DNA from: an uncultured Albidovulum sp.
Lineage (GTDB): Bacteria; Pseudomonadota; Alphaproteobacteria; Rhodobacterales; Rhodobacteraceae
Direction of reading: 5' to 3'
Assembly (NCBI GenBank): GCA_913064775.1
Contig: CAJYAD010000004.1
Span: forward strand, 1-64,000
Length of the DNA: 64,000 nucleotides
Under the pieces are notes generated by a model that worked only from the letters and a program-made list of their open reading frames with translations, was not told the origin of the DNA and did not search any database. Shown here in pieces: positions 25,010 through 35,637 of this stretch. Position 1 is the first letter of the stretch, and each line of letters starts with the position of its first letter. Position numbers and translations under genes: made by a program.

Positions 25010-27788
25010 TTGCCCCTGACAAAGTCCGCGAGATAGCACGATCCGCCGCTTCCGTCCGCTCTGCCAGCGCCGCTGCAAGGTCGGATACCGACGCCACCCC
25101 GGTTTCGCGCGCCAGGAAGGCGCCGGCGCCCTCGCCGATCCGGTCGGGTTCGAGCGGGCGGTCGGTCAGCAGCCGGTGCGCCGCGGTGATCCGCCAGCAC
25201 AGGCGATAGGCCGCCAGCAAGGCCGCCTCGTCGTCGGCATCCACAAGCCCCGCGCGCCGCGCCGCCGCGATCTGCGGCTCAACCCGCCGCGCCGGGCTGC
25301 CGGCGATCAACGCGCCCGTCTGCGCGGCCAGCTCGACCTCCATCATCCGGCCGGGGCCAAGCTTTGCCTCCCACGCGCCCTGGCCGGGCTTGGCCGCGCC
25401 CAGCCGGGCGCGCATGTCGGCCACATCGCGCCGCACCGCGCCGCCCTGCCCCTTCGCGGCCAGCAGGCTGCGGCGGAAGGCCTCGATATCCTCGCCCAGG
25501 CTTGCCTCGCCCGCGATCGGCCGGGCGCGGGTCAGGGCCAGATGTTCCCAGGTCCAGGCCGCGGTCTGCTGGTAGTCGCGAAAGGCCGCCCATGACGTCG
25601 CGACCGGTCCCTGCCGGCCAGAGGGGCGCAGCCGCATGTCGACCTCATAAAGCCGCCCCTCGGCCATCGGCGCGGTCAGCGCGGTCACCAGCGCCTGGGT
25701 GAGGCGGGCGTAATAGTGCCGCACCGCCAGCGGGCGGCGCCCGTCCGAGGCCTCGGCCCCGTCGGCGTCATAGATCACGATCAGATCGAGGTCCGAGGCC
25801 GCGTTCAGCCGCCCCGCGCCCAGGCTGCCCATCCCCAGCACCATTGCGCCCCGGCCCGGCGGCGCGCCATGCTTGGCCGCGAAATCGGCCACGCAAGCGG
25901 GCCAGACCGAGGCCACCACCGCCTCAGCCAGATCGGCATATTGCTTGCCGGCCTCGAAAGCGTCGATCAGCCCGCGCAGATGGTGCACGCCGACGCGGAA
26001 ATGCCATTCCTTGGTCCAGCGGCGCGCGGCGTCAAGCTTGCGCTCATAATCGTCGATCCCGTCCAGCGCCTGCGACAGCTCTGCCCGCAGCGCCCCGGCG
26101 CCCGGCCAGGGGGCGAAGAAGCCGCCGCCCAGCACCGCATCCAGCACGCCCGCGTTGCGCGACAGATACACCGCCAGTTGCGGCGCCGTCGCGCAGATGT
26201 CGACGATCAGGTCGATCAGCGAGGGGTTGGCCTCGAACAGCGCGAACAGTTGCACCCCGGCGGGCAGCCCGGCGAGGAAGCCGTCAAAGGCGCGCAACGC
26301 CTCGGGGGTGTTGGCGGCCTGGGTCAGGCGCTGCAGGATCACCGGGCGCAGGCGGTCGAAGATCTGCACCGCGCGCGAAGAGCGCAGCGCCGGGTAATTG
26401 GACCAACCCTCGGCGACCTTGGCGCTTTCGGGGTCGAGCGGCGGCGCCTCGGCACCGTCGTCGGGGGCGAAAAAGCCCTCGGTCAGCGCATCGACCCGTT
26501 CCAGCCGCCCGCGCAGCAAGCTGCGGAAGCGGTCGGTGTCGCCCTCGCCGCACATCCGGGCGATGCGGTCGAAGCCCTCGGGATTGGCGGGCAGCAGATG
26601 GGTCTGGGCGTCCTGGACCATCTGCACCCGGTGTTCGATCTCGCGGTGGGCGCGGTACTGGGTGGCCAGGTCCTGGCCGTCGTCCGCCGGCACCCAGCCC
26701 GCCGCAATCAGCCGTGTCAGCCCCTCGACCGTGCCGCGCACGCGCAGGGCCGGGTCGCGGCCGCCGGCGATCAACTGGCGGGTCTGGGTGAAAAACTCAA
26801 TCTCGCGGATGCCGCCGCGGCCAAGCTTCATGTCATGGCCTTCCAGCGCGATCGGTCCGGCCAGTCCCTTATGCGCGCGGATCCGCAGGCGCATGTCGTG
26901 AGCATCCTGAATGGCGACGAAATCCAGATGCTTGCGCCAGACGAACGGGGTCAGCGTGGTCAGGAACCGCGCCCCCGCCGCCAGATCGCCGCCGCAGGGC
27001 CGGGCCTTGATATAGGCCGCGCGTTCCCAGGTGCGCCCGACGCTTTCATAATAGCTTTCGGCGGCGGCCATCGACAGGCAGACCGGGGTGACCGAGGCGT
27101 CGGGACGCAGCCGCAGATCGGTGCGAAAGACATAGCCCCCGGGGGTGAGGTCCGACAGCAGCGCAGTCATCTTGCGGGTGACGCGGATGAAGGCGGCGCG
27201 GGCCTCTTGCGCGGCGGCCGCGTCGTCAAATCGGGTCTCGTCGTAAAGGCAGATCAGGTCGATGTCGGAGGAATAGTTCAGCTCTCCGGCGCCCATCTTG
27301 CCCATCGCCAGCGCCACCATCCCGGCGGCGGTGTCGGCATCCTGCGCGCGGGCGCCGGGGATCTTGTGGCGGCGGATCTCGTCGGCCACCAGGCGTTTCA
27401 GCGACAGGTCCACCGCGCGGTCGGCCAGCCGGGTCAGCGCGCCGGTCACATCCTCCTGCGCCCAGACGCCGCCCAGATCGGCCAAAGCCGCCAGCAGCGC
27501 GATCCGCCGCTTGGCGCGGCGCAGGGCCTCGGCCAGCGCATCGGTCGGCACCGGGTCGAGGGCCAGCAATTCGGCGTCCAGCGCCGCCTCGGGCCTGTCC
27601 TGAAGGGCGGCGCGGATCCAGTTTTCCTCTCGCGTGAGCAGGCCGCGCAGATAGGGGCTGCAACCGGCGGTGCCGGCGATCAACGCGCCTATCTCGGGGG
27701 GGAGGTCGGCGAATTGCGCCCGCGCCTCCTGCCCCGCCTGGGCGTCGAAGGGGATCGGACAGCGGGTAAGACGGGCGGCGAAAGTCAT
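24999..27788 (-). CDS. glnE: Bifunctional glutamine synthetase adenylyltransferase / adenylyl-removing enzyme
   Basis: The 929-residue protein switches glutamine synthetase by adding or removing AMP. Two nucleotidyltransferase domains are visible: an N-terminal de-adenylylating one with GKMGAGELNYSSDIDLICLYD (about residues 165-185) and a C-terminal adenylylating one with GMGSLGAGRLNAASDLDLIVIYD (about 650-672). Helical domains follow each. The length is normal. It responds to glutamine and PII in enteric bacteria. The ATG at 27788 has no clear ribosome site. A small gene overlaps its end. Confidence 0.96.
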   Translation of the reverse strand: MTFAARLTRCPIPFDAQAGQEARAQFADLPPEIGALIAGTAGCSPYLRGLLTREENWIRAALQDRPEAALDAELLALDPVPTDALAEALRRAKRRIALLAALADLGGVWAQEDVTGALTRLADRAVDLSLKRLVADEIRRHKIPGARAQDADTAAGMVALAMGKMGAGELNYSSDIDLICLYDETRFDDAAAAQEARAAFIRVTRKMTALLSDLTPGGYVFRTDLRLRPDASVTPVCLSMAAAESYYESVGRTWERAAYIKARPCGGDLAAGARFLTTLTPFVWRKHLDFVAIQDAHDMRLRIRAHKGLAGPIALEGHDMKLGRGGIREIEFFTQTRQLIAGGRDPALRVRGTVEGLTRLIAAGWVPADDGQDLATQYRAHREIEHRVQMVQDAQTHLLPANPEGFDRIARMCGEGDTDRFRSLLRGRLERVDALTEGFFAPDDGAEAPPLDPESAKVAEGWSNYPALRSSRAVQIFDRLRPVILQRLTQAANTPEALRAFDGFLAGLPAGVQLFALFEANPSLIDLIVDICATAPQLAVYLSRNAGVLDAVLGGGFFAPWPGAGALRAELSQALDGIDDYERKLDAARRWTKEWHFRVGVHHLRGLIDAFEAGKQYADLAEAVVASVWPACVADFAAKHGAPPGRGAMVLGMGSLGAGRLNAASDLDLIVIYDADGAEASDGRRPLAVRHYYARLTQALVTALTAPMAEGRLYEVDMRLRPSGRQGPVATSWAAFRDYQQTAAWTWEHLALTRARPIAGEASLGEDIEAFRRSLLAAKGQGGAVRRDVADMRARLGAAKPGQGAWEAKLGPGRMMEVELAAQTGALIAGSPARRVEPQIAAARRAGLVDADDEAALLAAYRLCWRITAAHRLLTDRPLEPDRIGEGAGAFLARETGVASVSDLAAALAERTEAADRAISRTLSGANDD

Positions 27789-27876
27789 GCCGGCAAGATG
27801 GCGGCGGGTTGGGCCGGGGTCAATCGCGATCGCCGCGCCCCCCTTGCCATTCCGGCACCGAGCGGCGCGATCTCAT

Positions 27877-28263
27877 TCAAACCGGAGCAGTCCCGCCCCG
27901 AGGGGTGTCCTGACTGAAGATATTGCGCCATCCATCCGCCCCGTCGCGCCAGATCGAGGCCGCATACATCACCTCTTCGCCCGTCCGACCGCGTCGCAGG
28001 AAATCCGCCCGATATGCGTGCAGCACCACACCCGGCCCAAGATCCAGCAATCGCGACCCGGAAAGCGCATAGCGCACGACCGTTGGGCCGTTCACAAGCT
28101 GTCCGACATGCTCGGCCTTGTCGGCGAAACCGGTGGTGTAGAGGCCGAGGAATCCGTCATCCAGAAGCTCCGCATCCACCGCCGCTTCGCCCGATACCAA
28201 TGCATCCCAAACCCGGCGCTCCAGGCCGAGGATCGTGTCGAGGATCGTGTAGGAACCGCTCAT
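27877..28263 (-). CDS. DUF4440 / SnoaL-like (NTF2-fold) protein
   Basis: The 128-residue protein resembles the NTF2-like DUF4440 family: an N-terminal helix pair (LDTILGLERRVWDALVSGEAAVDAELL) and beta strands ending in WRDGADGWRNIFSQDTP. Such proteins bind small molecules or act as isomerases; the substrate is unknown. AGGAGG lies before the ATG at 28263. It stands alone upstream of glnE and diverges from the YbaK-like gene. Confidence 0.8.
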   Translation of the reverse strand: MSGSYTILDTILGLERRVWDALVSGEAAVDAELLDDGFLGLYTTGFADKAEHVGQLVNGPTVVRYALSGSRLLDLGPGVVLHAYRADFLRRGRTGEEVMYAASIWRDGADGWRNIFSQDTPRGGTAPV

Positions 28264-28374
28264 CCGCCCTCCTAGGTGATCACGCCACCGTCACAGCTGG
28301 GCCGCGGGCGGTCAAGCAGGCCTTGCCATTCCGGCCCTGCCCCAACAATCTTGCGCCAAAGCAAGGAGACCGCA

Positions 28375-28845
28375 ATGAGCAAAAGCCTGAAACGCGTGCG
28401 CGCCGCGCTGGAAGCCGCCGGGGTGACCTATGACCTGCGCGAGATGTCCGCGCCGACCCGCACCGCGCAGGAGGCCGCCGATGCCGCCGGATGCCATATC
28501 GACCAGATCGCCAAGGCGATCATCTTCCGCGGCGAAAGCTCGGGCCATGTGCGGCTGTTCCTGACTGCCGGCGGCAACCGCGTCAGCGCCGAAAAGGCCA
28601 GCGCGGTGGCGGGCGAGGCCCTCGGCAAGGCCGATGCCGAATTGATCCGCGCCGAGACCGGCTTTGCCATCGGCGGCGTCGCCCCGGTGGGCCATCTGAA
28701 CCCGGTTCAGGCCTATCTGGACCCCCGATTGATGGAATTCGATCTGGTCTGGGCCGCCGCCGGCACCCCGCGCCATATCTTCTCGATCGCCCCGAATGCG
28801 CTGCACAGCCTTACCGGCGCGGCGATTTCCGACTTCACCGACTGA
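28375..28845 (+). CDS. YbaK/ProX-family aminoacyl-tRNA deacylase
   Basis: The 156-residue protein has the YbaK/EbsC fold, which hydrolyses wrongly charged tRNAs such as Cys-tRNA(Pro) or Ala-tRNA(Pro). The conserved QIAKAIIFRG lysine region, the GG...GVAPVGH loop and the PRHIFSIAPNALHSLTGA tail are seen. AAGGAG precedes the ATG at 28375. The exact tRNA substrate cannot be told from sequence alone. Confidence 0.88.
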   Translation: MSKSLKRVRAALEAAGVTYDLREMSAPTRTAQEAADAAGCHIDQIAKAIIFRGESSGHVRLFLTAGGNRVSAEKASAVAGEALGKADAELIRAETGFAIGGVAPVGHLNPVQAYLDPRLMEFDLVWAAAGTPRHIFSIAPNALHSLTGAAISDFTD

Positions 28846-28881
28846 CGCTAACCCTCTGGCCGGAAACCTTGATTCGCCTTC

Positions 28882-28900
28882 ATGTAAAAATCATTCACAT
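28882..28900. promoter_or_regulatory. Operator copy 1: ATGTAAA-N5-TTCACAT
   Basis: A 19-bp imperfect palindrome (6 of 7 arm positions) matches the copy at 28940-28958; the two start 58 bases apart. Both lie upstream of the DUF2852 gene. Confidence 0.5.
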
Positions 28901-28939
28901 CGATACTTGAAAAAACCCGCGCCGCCTCCGATCTTGAGT

Positions 28940-28958
28940 ATGTGAAACACATTCACAT
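28940..28958. promoter_or_regulatory. Operator copy 2: ATGTGAA-N5-TTCACAT
   Basis: A perfect 7+7 palindrome with a 5-base spacer, 21 bases before the DUF2852 start. It resembles a CRP half-site pair (TGTGA...TCACA) but with seven rather than six central bases. It is probably bound by a dimeric repressor or activator of the downstream gene. Confidence 0.6.
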
Positions 28959-28979
28959 CCCTTTTGACGGAGTTCGCAC

Positions 28980-29432
28980 ATGACCGCCCTCACCGCCTGG
29001 CCCGGCCAGGCCCAGGACTGGCTCGACGAACGCGGCAAGGCCGCCTGGATCGCCGCCATGGTTCTTGGCTTCATCTTCTTCTGGCCCGTCGGCTTGGCCC
29101 TTCTGTTCTACATGATCTGGAGCAAACGCATGTTCACCGGTTCCTGCCGCCACCAACGCAGCCACGGCCGCCACCGCAACGGATTCGGGCACGGATTCGG
29201 ATACGGTCGCAGCGATGGCATGCCCTCCTCAGGCAACAGCGCCTTTGACGCCTACAAGGCCGACACGCTGCGCCGACTGGAGGAAGAGCAAGAGGCATTC
29301 TCATCCTTCCTGCAGCGCCTGCGCGACGCCAAGGACAAGCAGGAATTCGACGCCTTCATGGATGACCGCGCCCGCGCCGCCCGCGACGAAAGCGGGGCGC
29401 CGGATACGCCCCCCGCCAACCCGGCCGCCTGA
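28980..29432 (+). CDS. DUF2852 membrane protein
   Basis: The 150-residue protein has one strong membrane helix (about 22-47, WIAAMVLGFIFFWPVGLALLFY), a histidine/arginine/glycine-rich linker (57-78, with HGRHRNGFGHGFGYGR) and a charged helical C-terminus (86-135) that may form a coiled coil. This is the DUF2852 layout, of unknown function, common in alphaproteobacteria. The histidine-rich segment could bind metal. ACGGAG precedes the ATG. Two matching palindromes upstream imply tight regulation. Confidence 0.88.
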   Translation: MTALTAWPGQAQDWLDERGKAAWIAAMVLGFIFFWPVGLALLFYMIWSKRMFTGSCRHQRSHGRHRNGFGHGFGYGRSDGMPSSGNSAFDAYKADTLRRLEEEQEAFSSFLQRLRDAKDKQEFDAFMDDRARAARDESGAPDTPPANPAA

Positions 29433-29492
29433 AACCGGCCGATCTCGGGGCAGGCCCTTCCCCGGCCCGCCCCGAGCGCCTATGTTTGCCCC

Positions 29493-29969
29493 ATGACCTG
29501 GACCGATCCCTTCGCCCCCCGCCGGCCTGACGATACCGGCCTGCCCGATCCCGCCTTCAACGCGGGGTTCTATGCCGATGTCGCGCCCAAACGCCTGCTG
29601 GCCTGGGCGGTGGATACCGTGCTGATCGTGCTGGCGACGCTCGCCGTGGTGCTGCTGACGGCGCTGGTCGGCCTCTTCTTCCTGCCAATCATCTTCCTGA
29701 CGATCAGCTTCCTTTACCGCTATGTCACGCTGGCGCGCGGCTCGGCCACCTGGGGGATGCGGCTGGCGGCGATCGAGTTCCGCACCCTTCAGGGCGCCCG
29801 CTTCGACAACGCCACCGCATTCGCCCATACGCTGGGCTATACGCTGTCGATTGCCTTCGTGCTGCCGCAACTGGCCTCGATCGCGCTGATGCTGACCACG
29901 CCGCGCGGCCAGGGGCTAAGCGATCTGGCGCTTGGCACCGCCGCCATCAACCGCGCCGCGCGCGACTGA
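29493..29969 (+). CDS. RDD-family membrane protein
   Basis: The 158-residue protein belongs to the RDD family: the PKRLLAWAVDTVLIVL segment carries the arginine and aspartate of the family name, and three hydrophobic segments (about 38-58, 62-80 and 112-135) are expected. Some RDD proteins exchange sodium or are fused to other domains; function here is unknown. The ATG has no strong ribosome site. A dispersed repeat follows before obgE. Confidence 0.85.
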   Translation: MTWTDPFAPRRPDDTGLPDPAFNAGFYADVAPKRLLAWAVDTVLIVLATLAVVLLTALVGLFFLPIIFLTISFLYRYVTLARGSATWGMRLAAIEFRTLQGARFDNATAFAHTLGYTLSIAFVLPQLASIALMLTTPRGQGLSDLALGTAAINRAARD

Positions 29970-29993
29970 TCCGCAGCAAGGCCTGCGGGCGCC

Positions 29994-30089
29994 GCATGAG
30001 TATTTGGACCAAGATGAAGCCGGAACGCCTTTGCCTTCATCTTGGCGCGAATACCCCCCCGAGCTGTGGGGGTATGAAACCCCCGCCGG
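29994..30089. repeat. Dispersed repeat copy 7
   Basis: GTATTTGGACCAAGATGAAG (30000-30019) and CTTCATCTTGGCGCGAATAC (30035-30054) pair at 16 of 20 positions with a 15-base loop. The outer box GGGGGTATGAAACCCCCG follows. It lies between the RDD gene and obgE, 78 bases before the obgE start. Confidence 0.78.
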
Positions 30090-30151
30090 CAGAGCCCGCC
30101 CCCAAGCCACCCTTGTGAGTCGCACCAAAACCGCCTATCCCAGCGCGCTGA

Positions 30152-32352
<2,201 letters not shown>

Positions 32353-32401
32353 TCGCCCGCTTCGCGCTATAGCCGCGCCGGCAAGGGTTGAACGGACGGG
32401 A

Positions 32402-32502
32402 CGCCTCCGGCGGGAGTATTTTTTCCAAGATGAAGATGGAAGAGGGCCTTGTCCTTCTTCTTGGGTAAAGTACTCCCTTCTTGGGTAAAGTGCTCTGGGG
32501 GG
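32402..32502. repeat. Dispersed repeat copy 8, right arm tandemly duplicated
   Basis: GGGAGTATTTTTTCCAAG starts the left arm at 32412. The right-arm sequence TTCTTGGGTAAAGTACTCCC (32458-32477) is repeated at once as TTCTTGGGTAAAGTGCTCTG (32478-32497), matching at 17 of 20. It lies between proB and proA. Confidence 0.75.
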
Positions 32503-32549
32503 GTCAGGGGGGTGGCGCCCCCTTTGCGACGGCGGCAAGGATGAGTGGC

Positions 32550-33815
32550 ATGACGGACATCGACGACATCGCGGGCCTGATGGCCGGGATCGGGGCGCGG
32601 GCGCGGGCCGCGGCGGCGGAGCTAGCCTTTGCCCCGGCAGCGGCGAAGCGCGCCGCACTGGAGGCCGCAGCCGAGGCGATCGACGCGCGCGCGGGCGAAA
32701 TCGTCGCCGCGAATGAGCGCGACATGGATTTCGGCCGCAACAAGGGGCTGAGCCCGGCGATGCTGGACCGGCTGATGCTGGATCCGGCGCGCATCAAAGG
32801 CATCGCGGCGGGGCTGCGCGCGGTGGCCGCGCAGGACGATCCCGTGGGCGCCGTGATCGCCGAATGGGACATGCCCTCGGGGATCCACATCCGGCGGGTG
32901 CGCACGCCGCTGGGCGTCGTCGGCGTGATTTTCGAGAGCCGCCCCAATGTCACCGCCGATGCGGGTGCGCTGTGCCTCAAGGCCGGCAATGCGGCGATTC
33001 TGCGCGGCGGGTCGGAAAGCTTTCATTCCAGCCGGGCGATCCATGATTGCCTGGTCGAGGGGCTGCGCGCCGCCGGCCTGCCCGAGGAGGCGATCCAGCT
33101 GGTCCCCACCCGCGACCGCGCCGCGGTGACCGAGATGCTGAAGATGGTCGCGTTCATCGACGTGATCGTACCGCGCGGCGGCAAGGGGCTGGTGGGCCTG
33201 GTGCAGCGCGAGGCGCGGGTGCCGGTCTTTGCCCATCTCGAGGGCATCGTGCATGTCTATGTCGATGCCGCCGCCGATCCGCGCAAGGCCTTCGACGTGG
33301 TGCTGAACGCCAAGACCCGCCGCACCGGCATCTGCGGCGCCGCCGAATGCCTGCTGATCGACCGCCCCCTGGCACAAGGCCTGGGCGCCGATCTGATCGC
33401 CGCGCTGGTCGAGGCCGGGGTGCGCGTCCATGCAGACGCGGCGCTGTCTGCCCTGCCCGGCACCACGCCCGCGACCGAGGACGACTGGGGCCGCGAATAT
33501 CTGGACATGGATATCGCGGCGAAGCTGGTCGACGGCGTCGATGGCGCGATCGAGCATATCCGGCGCTACGGATCCCACCATACCGACGCGATCCTGACCA
33601 GGGATGATGCCGTGGCCGAGCGCTTCTTCACCCGGCTCGATTCCGCGATCCTGATGCGCAACGCCTCGACCCAGTTCGCCGATGGCGGCGAGTTCGGCAT
33701 GGGCGCCGAGATCGGCATCGCCACCGGCAAGATGCATGCCCGGGGCCCCGTGGGCGCCGAGCAGTTGACCAGTTTCAAATATCTGGTGACCGGAGACGGC
33801 ACGGTGCGCGGTTAA
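32550..33815 (+). CDS. proA: Glutamate-5-semialdehyde dehydrogenase
   Basis: The 421-residue NADPH-dependent reductase converts glutamyl 5-phosphate to the semialdehyde in proline synthesis. The catalytic cysteine is C262 ([13 protein letters not shown]). The family segment [27 protein letters not shown] is intact. I start at 32550 (MTDIDDI), where AAGG is nine bases upstream; an ATG at 32541 lies directly against that site. The operon obgE-proB-proA is typical of Rhodobacterales. Confidence 0.95.
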   Translation: MTDIDDIAGLMAGIGARARAAAAELAFAPAAAKRAALEAAAEAIDARAGEIVAANERDMDFGRNKGLSPAMLDRLMLDPARIKGIAAGLRAVAAQDDPVGAVIAEWDMPSGIHIRRVRTPLGVVGVIFESRPNVTADAGALCLKAGNAAILRGGSESFHSSRAIHDCLVEGLRAAGLPEEAIQLVPTRDRAAVTEMLKMVAFIDVIVPRGGKGLVGLVQREARVPVFAHLEGIVHVYVDAAADPRKAFDVVLNAKTRRTGICGAAECLLIDRPLAQGLGADLIAALVEAGVRVHADAALSALPGTTPATEDDWGREYLDMDIAAKLVDGVDGAIEHIRRYGSHHTDAILTRDDAVAERFFTRLDSAILMRNASTQFADGGEFGMGAEIGIATGKMHARGPVGAEQLTSFKYLVTGDGTVRG

Positions 33816-33842
33816 GGCATTACCCGAAGAACGCGCCGCAAC

Positions 33843-34484
33843 CTACCAGGACAGAAGGATTTCCTTGTCTTTCGTCTGCACCGAGATCCGGCGTCCCTGA
33901 GCTGCGGCCTCGGCCGGGGCTAGGGCGAATTGTGCCTGGGCGGGGGTGATCTGATGCTTGGCGCCATCGCCGCCCGCACCGCCGCCAAGCCGCGCCCAAA
34001 GCGGCGCCTCGACGCGCAGCTTGTCGTGGCTGGCCCGCGCGCTCCAGGCGCCGCCCTCGTAGCCCAGAACGACACGGCCGCCGAAGGCCAGCGCGCTTTC
34101 ACAGCACAGCACGATCAGGAAGGCGAGCTTGGCCTCGGGCCGGGGAACCTCGTCCACGGCGGGCCATTCCAGTGTGAGCCGCCCGCCTCGGGTCAGATCG
34201 TCAAGGATGGTGGCGATCTCGGCCCGGCCCAGCCGGGCTTCGGCGCCGGCCAGACCGAAGGCGATGCGAAAGAAGCGGATGCGCGCCTTGGCGCTGGCCA
34301 CGCTTTCCTCGATCAGCGCCAGTTCCGGCCCCACCGCGCCATTGGCTAACGCCAGCAGTTCCAGCCCGTTGGCGATGGCGCCCAACGGGCTGACCAGATC
34401 ATGGCAGATGCGCGAGCCGACAAGTCCGGCAAGATCCTCGGGCGACATGGCGGAGACGACGGGAACGGCGGGATCGACAGTCAT
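33843..34484 (-). CDS. chpT: Histidine phosphotransferase ChpT
   Basis: The 213-residue protein relays phosphate between the histidine kinase CckA and the regulators CtrA and CpdR. The phosphorylated histidine is H28 (SRICHDLVSPLGAIANGLELL), in a DHp-like helix, followed by a degenerate ATPase-like domain. In Rhodobacter the CckA-ChpT-CtrA pathway controls motility and gene transfer agents rather than viability. AAGAGG precedes the ATG. It diverges from the DUF3553 gene across only 27 bases. Confidence 0.92.
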   Translation of the reverse strand: MTVDPAVPVVSAMSPEDLAGLVGSRICHDLVSPLGAIANGLELLALANGAVGPELALIEESVASAKARIRFFRIAFGLAGAEARLGRAEIATILDDLTRGGRLTLEWPAVDEVPRPEAKLAFLIVLCCESALAFGGRVVLGYEGGAWSARASHDKLRVEAPLWARLGGGAGGDGAKHQITPAQAQFALAPAEAAAQGRRISVQTKDKEILLSW

Positions 34485-34511
34485 GCTGGCACCTCTTACA
34501 ACGATATGGTC

Positions 34512-34694
34512 ATGAACGGGTTAAACGATCTTTTCGAGCCGGGGATGCTGGTGCGCCACCCGGACAGGCCAGACTGGGGGCTGGGGCAGGTCCAATCCAG
34601 GATCGGCGACCGCATCACGGTGACCTTCGAGCATGCCGGAAAAGTGGTGATCGATGGCCGCCAAATACAACTTCTGCCTGAATTTCAGCGATGA
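34512..34694 (+). CDS. DUF3553 small protein
   Basis: The 60-residue protein has the DUF3553 pattern: FEPGMLVRHPDRPDWGLGQVQS, then a beta-rich SH3-like fold ending GRQIQLL. Its function is unknown; the fold resembles a domain also found at the end of some UvrD-like helicases. Starts at 34506 or 34512 are both possible. It is divergent to chpT. Confidence 0.85.
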   Translation: MNGLNDLFEPGMLVRHPDRPDWGLGQVQSRIGDRITVTFEHAGKVVIDGRQIQLLPEFQR

Positions 34695-34836
34695 ATCAAT
34701 CCTCTGGTAGAGTTGCGGCGCCTCTGCCCGCAGGCGCGCTTTTGGTTGCATCGCGGCCGCCCAGCGCCTACAACCCCGCGACACGCCCGGCCAAGCGCCG
34801 GCCCCCCTCTGCCGGAAACCCCATGCCGCAAGGCCG

Positions 34837-35637
34837 ATGCCCCCGCAGCCCATGATCTCCGACGACACGCATTTCCAGCTGCGCCTTGCCCGCGATGAGG
34901 AGGATCTTCTCGCCGCGCAACGCCTGCGCTACCGTGTCTTCGTCGAGGAGCTGGGCGGATCTGGCAGCCTGGTCGATCACCAGCGGCGGCTGGAGCGCGA
35001 CGCCTTCGACCCGGTCTTCGATCATCTGATCCTGGTCGACACGCGGCGCGACCGGGCGTCACTGGATCACGTCGTGGGGGTCTACCGGCTGCTGCGCAGC
35101 GATGTGGCCGGCGCGTTCGGGCGCTATTACTCGGAAACCGAATACGACCTGACGCCGTTGAAGGCCAGCGGCCGCAGGATGCTGGAACTCGGGCGTTCCT
35201 GCGTCGATGTGGATTATCGCGGCGGCACCGCGATGTATCACCTGTGGAACGGGCTGGCCGATTATGTGCTCGACCACCGGATTGAGCTGCTGTTCGGCGT
35301 GGCCAGCTTCCACGGCACCGATATCGGTGCGCTACGGATGCCGCTGGCCTATCTGCACCACCACCATCTGGCGCCCGAGTCGATCCGCGTGCGCGCCCAG
35401 CCTGCGCAGTTCCAGCGCATGGATCTGGTGGCCGAGGCCGATCTGGACCGCAAGGCGGCGATGGTCGGCACGCCGGCGCTGATCAAGGCCTATCTGCGGC
35501 TGGGAGGCTTCGTCGGCGAGGGCGCCGTCATCGACCACGAATTCAACACCACAGATGTCTGCCTGCTGATGGATACTGAAAAGATGTCGGCCCGCCACAA
35601 GGGTTTCTACACCCGCAAGCACGGAGCCAGGGCGTGA
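34837..35637 (+). CDS. olsB: L-ornithine N(alpha)-acyltransferase OlsB
   Basis: The 266-residue GNAT-fold enzyme transfers a 3-hydroxyacyl group from ACP to ornithine, making lyso-ornithine lipid. The LAAQRLRYRVFVEELG start and the ELGRSCVDVDYRGGTAMYHLWNGLADYV core are the OlsB hallmarks. AAGG precedes the ATG, which may alternatively be at 34852. It is coupled to olsA by a four-base overlap, giving the complete ornithine-lipid pathway. These phosphorus-free lipids replace phospholipids in phosphate limitation in relatives. Confidence 0.93.
   Translation: MPPQPMISDDTHFQLRLARDEEDLLAAQRLRYRVFVEELGGSGSLVDHQRRLERDAFDPVFDHLILVDTRRDRASLDHVVGVYRLLRSDVAGAFGRYYSETEYDLTPLKASGRRMLELGRSCVDVDYRGGTAMYHLWNGLADYVLDHRIELLFGVASFHGTDIGALRMPLAYLHHHHLAPESIRVRAQPAQFQRMDLVAEADLDRKAAMVGTPALIKAYLRLGGFVGEGAVIDHEFNTTDVCLLMDTEKMSARHKGFYTRKHGARA

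Noticed and set aside
24999-27788. Long open frame on the opposite strand of glnE (about 730 codons)
   Set aside because: High GC makes antisense frames stay open. The translation is rich in H, R, Q and G with no domain, while glnE on the other strand is fully conserved-looking.
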